Shown here piece after piece: positions 14,345 to 19,985 of a DNA stretch of 19,985 bases. The stretch's first letter is position 1; each line of letters opens with the position of its first letter. Source of the stretch: Bacillota bacterium (lineage in GTDB: Bacteria; Bacillota; Clostridia; Acetivibrionales; DSM-2933). Both the position numbers and the translations under genes were made by a program. The stretch covers positions 1 through 19,985 of the forward strand of contig JAEYYB010000067.1 of the NCBI GenBank assembly GCA_023430975.1, read 5' to 3'. The notes beneath the pieces were generated by a model. The model worked only from the letters and a program-made list of their open reading frames with translations. It did not search any database and had not been told where the DNA came from.

Positions 14345-15772
14345 TTGAATAATGTATATGAAAGCCCTTTTAATTCAAGGTATGCCAGCAGTGAAATGCA
14401 GGAGCTTTTTTCAAATGACACCAAGTTTAAAACATGGAGAAGGCTTTGGATTGCATTAGCTGAGGCAGAAAAAGAGCTTGGACTTAATATAACCGACGAG
14501 CAGATCAAAGAGCTTATAGAATTTAAGGATTCCATAAATTATGAAGTAGCACAGCAGAAGGAAAAGGAATTCAGGCATGATGTAATGGCACATATCCATG
14601 CATACGGTGAGCAGTGCCAGAAAGCCAAGGGTATAATCCATTTAGGAGCAACTTCATGCTATGTTGGTGACAACACAGATGTAATAGTAATGAGAGATGC
14701 ATTGAAGCTTGTAAAGAGTAAACTTATTGTTCTTATCAACAAGCTTTCCAGTTTTGCTATGGAAAATAAGGATTTACCCACGCTGGGCTTTACACATTAT
14801 CAGCCTGCACAGCTTGTTACAGTCGGTAAAAGAGCATGCTTATGGCTTCAGGATATCTTGATGGACCTGGAAGATCTTGATTATGTCTTGTCAAATATGA
14901 AAATGCTTGGCTCAAAGGGAACAACAGGAACTCAGGCAAGCTTTTTAAACCTCTTTGAAAATGATCATGAAAAGGTAAAGGAACTTGAAAAGCGTATTGC
15001 AAATAAATTGGGATTTGACAGCGTATTTCCAGTATCGGGACAAACCTATTCAAGAAAGCTTGACTCTAAAGTGCTCAATGTACTCAGCGGTATAGCACAA
15101 AGTGCATATAAATTCAGCAATGATATGAGGCTTTTGCAAAGCATGAAGGAAATGGAAGAGCCCTTTGAAAAAAGCCAGATTGGTTCTTCAGCCATGGCTT
15201 ATAAAAGAAATCCAATGAGATCCGAAAGAATTTCATCAATTGCAAGATATGTGATAATAAATGCACTAAATCCTGCAATAACGGCATCAACCCAGTGGTT
15301 TGAGAGAACATTGGATGATTCTGCAAATAGGAGAATCAGTATTCCTGAGGCATTCCTTGCGGTAGATTCAATTCTTAATATTTATATAAATGTTACAGAT
15401 GGAATGGTAGTTTATCCAAAAGTAATAGAAAAGCATATAATGGAAGAGCTTCCTTTTATGGCAACAGAGAACATTATGATGGAGGCTGTTAAACGCGGCG
15501 GGGACAGGCAAGAACTTCATGAGAAGATTCGTGTCTACTCTATGGAAGCAGGAAAACAGGTTAAGGTTCATGGAAATAAAAACGATTTGGTAGAGAGAAT
15601 TGCTGCCGATCCTATTTTTGGTATGACCCTTGAGGAGATTAATTCAGTATTGGAACCTAAAAACTATATCGGAAGAGCCCCACAGCAGGTGGTTGATTTT
15701 ATAAATGAACATGTTAAGCCTGTTCTGGAAAGAAATAAAGTAGATGATTTTAATGTAGATCTTAAGGTATAA
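14345..15772 (+). CDS. purB: adenylosuccinate lyase
   Basis: A 475-residue fumarase/aspartase-superfamily enzyme. It splits SAICAR to AICAR (ZMP) plus fumarate, and adenylosuccinate to AMP plus fumarate. The start is TTG at 14345, 8 nt after AGGAGG; no in-frame ATG precedes the conserved NVYESPFNSRY N-terminus. Motifs: HLGATSCYVGDN, GFTHYQPAQ with the catalytic His, GTTGTQASF, and the superfamily signature SSAMAYKRNPMRSE near residue 282. Full length. It has its own promoter and lies just upstream of two ZTP riboswitches. Its product ZMP is the direct ligand of that riboswitch class or its precursor, so the adjacency is meaningful. No purine operon genes flank it here. Confidence 0.96.
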   Translation: MNNVYESPFNSRYASSEMQELFSNDTKFKTWRRLWIALAEAEKELGLNITDEQIKELIEFKDSINYEVAQQKEKEFRHDVMAHIHAYGEQCQKAKGIIHLGATSCYVGDNTDVIVMRDALKLVKSKLIVLINKLSSFAMENKDLPTLGFTHYQPAQLVTVGKRACLWLQDILMDLEDLDYVLSNMKMLGSKGTTGTQASFLNLFENDHEKVKELEKRIANKLGFDSVFPVSGQTYSRKLDSKVLNVLSGIAQSAYKFSNDMRLLQSMKEMEEPFEKSQIGSSAMAYKRNPMRSERISSIARYVIINALNPAITASTQWFERTLDDSANRRISIPEAFLAVDSILNIYINVTDGMVVYPKVIEKHIMEELPFMATENIMMEAVKRGGDRQELHEKIRVYSMEAGKQVKVHGNKNDLVERIAADPIFGMTLEEINSVLEPKNYIGRAPQQVVDFINEHVKPVLERNKVDDFNVDLKV

Positions 15773-15801
15773 TGAGGAAGTAATGAAGTAATAAAATTAA
15801 T

Positions 15802-15830
15802 TTGACAGGATAGATTAAAAAAAGTATAAT
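15802..15830 (+). promoter_or_regulatory. perfect consensus sigma-A promoter of the pfl operon
   Basis: TTGACA, exactly 17 nt, TATAAT, with no mismatch to consensus. Predicted start near 15837, about 25 nt before the first ZTP aptamer. Such strength fits a major fermentative enzyme whose output is then gated by the two riboswitches. Confidence 0.9.
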
Positions 15831-15860
15831 TATTTTATAATTTAGTTTTTTAATCAAGAG

Positions 15861-15930
15861 ATCATATGACTGGCGGAAATGGAGTTTACCATAGGGAGTA
15901 TGATTGATAAAGAGCCGACCGCCTGGGTAA
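15861..15930 (+). promoter_or_regulatory. ZTP riboswitch (pfl motif), copy 1
   Basis: Matches the pfl RNA motif: ATGACTGGCGG, GGAGTTTACC, GGGAGTATG, then GCCGACCGCCTGGGT. P1 is ATCATA (15861-15866) with TATGAT (15899-15904). The hallmark pseudoknot is GGCGG (15872-15876) with CCGCC (15919-15923). This class senses ZMP/ZTP, which rise when 10-formyl-tetrahydrofolate is short. Confidence 0.95.
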
Positions 15931-15958
15931 CAGTTTAGTTATTCAGGCGTTTTTTGTG
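15920..15958 (+). terminator. terminator controlled by ZTP riboswitch 1
   Basis: CGCCTG (15920-15925) pairs with CAGGCG (15944-15949), with inner TAAC / GTTA, then TTTTTTGTGTG and more T. The 5' arm reuses pseudoknot bases, so ligand binding and termination exclude each other: an ON switch. Confidence 0.9.
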
Positions 15959-16050
15959 TGTTTTTTTAAACTGCTTTTCTGGTTTTGATTAAAGAGCTGT
16001 TTTTGTGGGTAAATTTAATTGTAAACTAAATATATTTTGAGTTGTTAAAT

Positions 16051-16120
16051 ATCGTATGACTGGCGGAAGTGGAGTTAACCACATGGAAGTACGATTATTA
16101 AAAAGCCGACCGCCTGGGTG
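16051..16120 (+). promoter_or_regulatory. ZTP riboswitch (pfl motif), copy 2
   Basis: Same layout as copy 1: P1 ATCGTA (16051-16056) with TACGAT (16090-16095), pseudoknot GGCGG (16062-16066) with CCGCC (16110-16114), and GCCGACCGCCTGGGT. P1 differs from copy 1 by a compensatory base-pair change (T-A to G-C), which supports the helix. Copy 2 reads GGAAG where copy 1 has GGGAG in the conserved junction, a possible affinity difference. No promoter is evident between the copies. Confidence 0.94.
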
Positions 16121-16158
16121 ACTAATGAAAAAGTTATTCAGGCGGTTTTGTGTTTTTT
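16110..16158 (+). terminator. terminator controlled by ZTP riboswitch 2
   Basis: CCGCCTG (16110-16116) pairs with CAGGCGG (16139-16145), extended by TGACT / AGTTA, then TTTTGTGTTTTTT. Again the 5' arm is the pseudoknot strand. It lies about 50 nt before the pflB start. Confidence 0.9.
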
Positions 16159-16210
16159 ATGTCTGGGAAATTAAGGATCGGGAGATTTTGCAGTAAGGAG
16201 GGTGTCTGCT

Positions 16211-18445
16211 ATGACTTGGAATTATTGGAATGGATTTATGGGGTCAGACTGGAAGCAAAGAATAAATTTAAGAGGGTTTATTGCTGAAAATTATGAACCG
16301 TATGATGGTGATGATTCATTTTTGACAAAAGCCACTTTTAAGACAAGGCGTTTATGGGACAGATGCAAGGAATTAATTGGGGAAGAGTCAAAGAAGGGCG
16401 GAGTACTCGATATTGAAACAGACATTATATCAGGCATAAACAGCTTTGCACCTGGATATATTGATGAAGGCCTTGAAGTTATCAAGGGAATTCAAACCGA
16501 TAAACCATTAAAGCGTGCTGTTGTTCCTTACGGCGGCATTAGAATGGCCAAACAGGCGTGTGAAAAATACGGATACAAACTGTCAGACAAAATCGAAGAG
16601 ATATTTTCAAATTATAGTAAGACCCATAATGATGGAGTTTTTGACGTATATACACCTGAAATGAAAAAAGCCAGAAAGTCCGGAGTTATAACAGGGTTGC
16701 CCGATGCATACGGAAGAGGACGCTTGATCGGTGATTACAGAAGAGTGGCACTCTATGGTGTCGACAAGCTCATTGAGGAAAAGTCTAGAGAGTTTAATGA
16801 ACTTGTACCTTCGGTGTTTGATGAATGTATATTACGTTCAAGGGAAGAGATCCAAGAACAGATTAAATCGTTAAATGAGTTAAAGCTCATGGCCAATTCA
16901 TATGGGTTTGACATATCAAAGCCTGCCCAGAATGCATATGAGGCGTTTCAGTGGACTTATCTGGCATTTTTGGGTGCAATGAAGGAAACAAACGGTGCTG
17001 CAAACTCATTAGGAAGAATGAGCACATTTTTTGATATATACATCGAGAGGGATATTAAGGAAGGAAAGCTGACGGAAGAAGAGGCACAGGAGCTTGTTGA
17101 CCAGTTTATAATAAAGCTCAGGATGATAAGACATCTCAGGACTCCTGAATACAACGAACTCTTTGCAGGAGATCCCGTTTGGATAACCGAGTCAATCGGC
17201 GGAATGTGTGAAGACGGAAGGCATATGGTGACAAAAACCTCATACAGGTTTTTGCAGTCACTTTACAATATTGGCTCTTCTCCTGAGCCAAACCTTACTA
17301 TACTGTGGTCAAAGGGTCTTCCCACAAACTTTAAAAATTTCTGTGCAAAGGTGTCAATAGATACATGTACCCTGCAGTATGAAAATGATGACATAATGAG
17401 ACCTGCTTTTGGTGATGATTACGGTATCTCATGCTGTGTATCAGCTATGAGGATCGGTCGTGACATGCAGTACTTCGGTGCAAGATGCAATCTTCCAAAG
17501 CTTCTTCTCATGGCTCTAAACGGTGGAAGGGATGAGGTCACGGGAGAACAGGTGGCACCGGTATCTGCTCCTTATGAAGGGGAATATTTGGACTATAAAA
17601 TTGTTTTAAATAAATATGAAGAGCTGCAGGAATGGCTTGCAGGTCTTTACGTCAACACTATGAATGCCATCCATTACATGCATGACAAATATGCCTATGA
17701 AAGGCTTATGATGGCACTTCATGATACTGATGTGAGAAGGTTTATGGCCTTTGGTATTGCCGGTCTTTCAGTAATTACAGACTCCTTGAGTGCTATTAAA
17801 TACGGGAAGGTTAAGGCTATAAGGGATGAAAGAGGGATTATAACGGATTTTGAGGCTCAAGGAGATTTTCCTAAATACGGAAACGATGATGACAGGGTTG
17901 ATGAGATAGCAGTAAGCCTCGTTAAAAAATTCTACCAAAGCCTTGAAAAGCATAAAGCATTAAGGAGTGCAAAGCATACCCTTTCAGTGCTTACAATAAC
18001 ATCAAATGTTGTTTATGGAAGCAAAACAGGCTCTACCCCTGACGGAAGAAAAAAGGGAGAGGCCTTTGCTCCTGGTGCCAATCCAATGCATGGCAGGGAT
18101 ACAAACGGTATATTGGCATCTTTAAACACACTGGCGAAGATTCCGTATGAATACTGCCTTGATGGCATATCCTACACTCTTTCAATAATACCCCATGCAC
18201 TTGGAAAGTCAGCAAGCTCCAGGGTAACCAATCTGGCAGGAATACTTGACGGTTATTTTGCATTAGGCGGACATCATGTGAATATAAACATAATGGAAAG
18301 AAGTGTATTGGAAGAAGCTATGAAGGATCCTGCAAAATATCCTCAAATGACTGTAAGGGTTTCCGGGTATGCAGTAAATTTCAACAGGTTATCAAGAAAA
18401 CAGCAGTTGGAGGTAGTGAACAGAACATTTCATGGTGAAATATGA
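16211..18445 (+). CDS. pflB: pyruvate formate-lyase (formate acetyltransferase)
   Basis: A 744-residue glycyl-radical enzyme: pyruvate + CoA gives acetyl-CoA + formate, in the cytoplasm. The catalytic cysteine pair is C408-C409 in GISCCVSAMRIGRD, and the radical glycine is G719 in VRVSGYAVNF near the C-terminus. SSPEPNLTILW and GSTPDGRKKGEAFAPGANPMHG are further PFL-specific blocks. The start chosen is the ATG at 16211, 8 nt after AAGGAGGG; a GTG at 16202 overlaps that ribosome site and is unlikely. It is controlled by tandem ZTP riboswitches, which suggests its key duty is formate for one-carbon metabolism (purine synthesis) as well as fermentation. The activase gene follows directly. Confidence 0.97.
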   Translation: MTWNYWNGFMGSDWKQRINLRGFIAENYEPYDGDDSFLTKATFKTRRLWDRCKELIGEESKKGGVLDIETDIISGINSFAPGYIDEGLEVIKGIQTDKPLKRAVVPYGGIRMAKQACEKYGYKLSDKIEEIFSNYSKTHNDGVFDVYTPEMKKARKSGVITGLPDAYGRGRLIGDYRRVALYGVDKLIEEKSREFNELVPSVFDECILRSREEIQEQIKSLNELKLMANSYGFDISKPAQNAYEAFQWTYLAFLGAMKETNGAANSLGRMSTFFDIYIERDIKEGKLTEEEAQELVDQFIIKLRMIRHLRTPEYNELFAGDPVWITESIGGMCEDGRHMVTKTSYRFLQSLYNIGSSPEPNLTILWSKGLPTNFKNFCAKVSIDTCTLQYENDDIMRPAFGDDYGISCCVSAMRIGRDMQYFGARCNLPKLLLMALNGGRDEVTGEQVAPVSAPYEGEYLDYKIVLNKYEELQEWLAGLYVNTMNAIHYMHDKYAYERLMMALHDTDVRRFMAFGIAGLSVITDSLSAIKYGKVKAIRDERGIITDFEAQGDFPKYGNDDDRVDEIAVSLVKKFYQSLEKHKALRSAKHTLSVLTITSNVVYGSKTGSTPDGRKKGEAFAPGANPMHGRDTNGILASLNTLAKIPYEYCLDGISYTLSIIPHALGKSASSRVTNLAGILDGYFALGGHHVNINIMERSVLEEAMKDPAKYPQMTVRVSGYAVNFNRLSRKQQLEVVNRTFHGEI

Positions 18446-18461
18446 GAGGCAGGTAGCTATT

Positions 18462-19199
18462 ATGTCTTTACAGGGAAGAATTCATTCTTTTGAGAGCTGT
18501 GGAACTGTTGATGGTCCTGGCATAAGGTTTGTTATATTTATGCAAGGTTGCCCTTTTAAATGCATGTTCTGCCACAATCCGGATACTTGGGATTTTAACG
18601 GCGGCACTTTATATTCGGTAGATGAAGTTGTCTTAAAAGTAAAAAAATACCTTCCTTATATAAAAGCCTCAGGAGGGGGAGTAACTGTAACCGGTGGAGA
18701 ACCCCTTATGCAGATGGATTTTATTATTGAGCTTTTTAAAGAGCTAAAAAAACTTGATGTTCACACGGCCATCGATACTAACGGGTATGTTGGTTCAAAG
18801 GCTCAAAAACTCCATGAACTCATGGGACTTACCGATCTGGTTCTGTTGAGCATTAAGCATATAAACCCTGAGGCACACATTAAGCTTACAGGCTGCTCAA
18901 ACCATAACACATTGGAATTTGCAAATTATTTGAGTGAAATTGGAAAGCCTTTATGGATAAGGTATGTTGTTATACCCGGATTTACAGACGACTTTTTGAG
19001 CTTGTTTAAATTAAGAGAGTTTATAAATGCTCTTAAAAATATTGAAAATGTGGAAATACTTCCTTTTCACAAGCATGGAGAAACAAAATGGAAAAAATTA
19101 AAGCTGCCTTATAACTTAGATAAGGCAGCTATTCCTAATAAATTTGCAGTGTCAAAAGCAAAAAAACTATTGAAGAATGAGCCGGAAGGAAAAACATAA
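18462..19199 (+). CDS. pflA: pyruvate formate-lyase-activating enzyme (radical SAM)
   Basis: A 245-residue radical-SAM enzyme that abstracts hydrogen from the PFL glycine. The [4Fe-4S] motif is C30-x3-C34-x2-C37 in GCPFKCMFCHNPDTW, which also carries the HNPDTW element of PFL activases. VTVTGGEPLMQ is the GGE motif. The start chosen is the ATG at 18462, since MSLQGRIHSFESCGTVDGPG is the normal family N-terminus and GGCAGG lies upstream; an in-frame ATG at 18432 inside pflB lacks a ribosome site. It follows pflB by 16 nt and is cotranscribed. Its stop is only 6 bp from the 3' end of the convergent PilZ gene, leaving no room for a terminator of its own between the genes. Confidence 0.95.
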   Translation: MSLQGRIHSFESCGTVDGPGIRFVIFMQGCPFKCMFCHNPDTWDFNGGTLYSVDEVVLKVKKYLPYIKASGGGVTVTGGEPLMQMDFIIELFKELKKLDVHTAIDTNGYVGSKAQKLHELMGLTDLVLLSIKHINPEAHIKLTGCSNHNTLEFANYLSEIGKPLWIRYVVIPGFTDDFLSLFKLREFINALKNIENVEILPFHKHGETKWKKLKLPYNLDKAAIPNKFAVSKAKKLLKNEPEGKT

Positions 19200-19205
19200 G
19201 GGCTA

Positions 19206-19550
19206 TTATGCGTAGGATAAATTACAGCTGCTTACCAAAAGCTCGTTTATTTCATTTTGATCATCTTCGGAGAGATTCGTGAAAGCTATTTCACATTGAT
19301 ATCCGCTGTCCGATTTGTTGCTTATTCCTGTTACTCCTTCAGCATTAATCCTCACGTCAAAGAAACCGCTTTTTAACACTATGTGAATTAAAACTTGTAG
19401 AGATGTATTAACATCTTCTTCCATATAAACCAATACACTTGCAGCAGACATACTGATCAATTTAAAAGGTATTGTTTTACCTGATGATAAAAATTCGAGC
19501 TTACCATTTCCGATAACATTGCAGCTTGGATAATTTTTGTTGTCTGTCAT
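19206..19550 (-). CDS. PilZ-like domain protein, degenerate c-di-GMP motifs
   Basis: A 114-residue beta-rich protein with AGGAGG 7 nt before the ATG. The pattern (IGNGKLEFLSSGKTIPFKLISMSAASVLVYM ... VRINAEGV ... YQCEIAFTNLSEDDQNEINELL), shown here only as segments, matches single-domain PilZ proteins. The usual N-terminal RxxxR is absent, and the D/N-x-S-x-x-G motif reads SMSAASV, so c-di-GMP binding may be lost. Convergent with pflA. Function unknown; it could be a non-binding PilZ adaptor. Confidence 0.6.
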   Translation of the reverse strand: MTDNKNYPSCNVIGNGKLEFLSSGKTIPFKLISMSAASVLVYMEEDVNTSLQVLIHIVLKSGFFDVRINAEGVTGISNKSDSGYQCEIAFTNLSEDDQNEINELLVSSCNLSYA

Positions 19551-19758
19551 AACAAGACCTCCTTCCGTTAAGGTCCTTTCGGTCCTTTTACATTAGATAA
19601 ATCAGCTTGTATATAATTTACCCCTAAAGAGAAAAAAGAAACCTTTCAGATGTAAAAAAAGGTTAAGTATTGGTTAAATGTAGGTTAAATAACTATTAAA
19701 ATATATATCGGCAAAAATTCATGTTAATATTATATAAAATTATTAAAACAATAAAAAA

Positions 19759-19782
19759 GTAAGTAATATTTCAATCATGCCT
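19759..19782 (-). repeat. 24-bp repeat, inverted partner of 10818-10841
   Basis: Exact inverted copy of the repeat downstream of the NIL-ferredoxin gene. Here it covers the -35 region of a candidate promoter. The stretch 19551-19758 is AT-rich and shows no gene; the short GTTAAA-type repeats around 19662-19688 are the only other pattern. Confidence 0.8.
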
Positions 19783-19798
19783 AAGAATGTGTTATACT
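19770..19798 (+). promoter_or_regulatory. promoter candidate for the right-edge transcript
   Basis: TTCAAT, 17-nt spacer, TATACT with an upstream TG (extended -10). Predicted start near 19805. Confidence 0.5.
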
Positions 19799-19804
19799 CG
19801 AAGA

Positions 19805-19951
19805 AAAAAGGATATCACACTGATAAGATTTATGGTTATGAATCAATATTAACATTCTACGGTTAAATGAAAAAGTAAAATCCACTTTGTAAGATTAAAA
19901 TCCATCCCCTTTAGAAAATTTAGTGATTTTTCTAAAAGAGGTGGATTTTTT
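19805..19951 (+). ncRNA. candidate small RNA or terminated leader
   Basis: A stretch of about 150 nt between a promoter and a strong intrinsic terminator, without a convincing ORF or ribosome site. TAAAATCCA occurs twice (19876-19884 and 19896-19904). AAAATCCAC (19877-19885) can pair perfectly with the terminator's 3' arm GTGGATTTT (19941-19949), offering an alternative fold. It may control a gene outside the window or be a free RNA. No T-box or known riboswitch core was recognised. Confidence 0.45.
19898..19951 (+). terminator. strong intrinsic terminator
   Basis: The 21-nt arms 19898-19918 and 19928-19948 pair at 18 positions, with the other three forming G-U or near pairs, and T6 follows. 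No gene precedes it on this strand after pflA. Confidence 0.8.
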
Positions 19952-19985
19952 ATGCGGGTAAATTGTTGTTTTTCATTATTTTTGG

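Noticed and set aside
16202..16210. GTG start for pflB three codons upstream
   Set aside because: It overlaps the AAGGAGGG ribosome site, which is ideally spaced for the ATG at 16211.
19860..19951. T-box leader at the right edge
   Set aside because: AGAGGTGGATTT loosely recalls a T-box antiterminator, but the TGGNACCGCG core and specifier-stem elements are absent.

Overview
The window looks like a chromosomal segment of a low-GC, strictly anaerobic, cellulosome-forming clostridium of the Acetivibrio / Hungateiclostridium / Pseudobacteroides kind. The grounds are a secreted family-9 cellulase that ends in an X-module plus dockerin, pyruvate formate-lyase with its radical-SAM activase, strong AGGAGG ribosome binding sites, AT-rich spacers, clostridial riboswitch classes, and an anaerobe-type route from sulfide to homocysteine. 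No rRNA, tRNA, CRISPR array or intact transposase was seen. The species call is inference. A type-II-like dockerin on an enzyme would suit Pseudobacteroides cellulosolvens, but the sequence alone does not settle it.

Layout. 1-4060: a GH9-CBM3c-X-dockerin cellulase, then a PG-binding/LysM/M14 peptidase closed by a strong terminator. 4276-6525: a HelD-type RNA polymerase-associated ATPase whose stop codon is supplied by a 60-bp palindromic mobile element, which is flanked by an 8-bp target duplication. 6660-6960, minus strand: a complete, gene-less transcription unit made of a promoter, a canonical c-di-GMP-I riboswitch and terminators, aimed at the 3' end of the HelD gene. 7027-8838, minus strand: a MutS-like ATPase. 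9037-11665: a promoter and structured leader followed by the three-gene set (COG1900, NIL-ferredoxin, COG2122/UPF0280) linked to direct sulfide-to-homocysteine synthesis. 11718-11811: a second copy of the palindromic element. 11864-14157: a DUF624/YesL-like membrane protein and a class I aspartate aminotransferase, each with its own terminator. 14207-15772: purB. 15802-19199: a perfect consensus promoter, two ZTP riboswitches in series each with its own terminator, then pflB and pflA. 19206-19550, minus strand: a degenerate PilZ-domain protein convergent with pflA. The right edge holds a promoter and a terminated leader or small RNA.

How it fits together. The most coherent logic is purB - ZTP riboswitch x2 - pflB - pflA. 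PurB produces ZMP (AICAR), ZMP/ZTP build up when 10-formyl-tetrahydrofolate is short, and the riboswitches then allow transcription of the formate-producing enzyme that feeds the one-carbon pool. The aspartate aminotransferase is a plausible supplier of the aspartate from which the homocysteine route starts. Two separate c-di-GMP-related items, an orphan riboswitch and a degenerate PilZ protein, lie in the same 20 kb.
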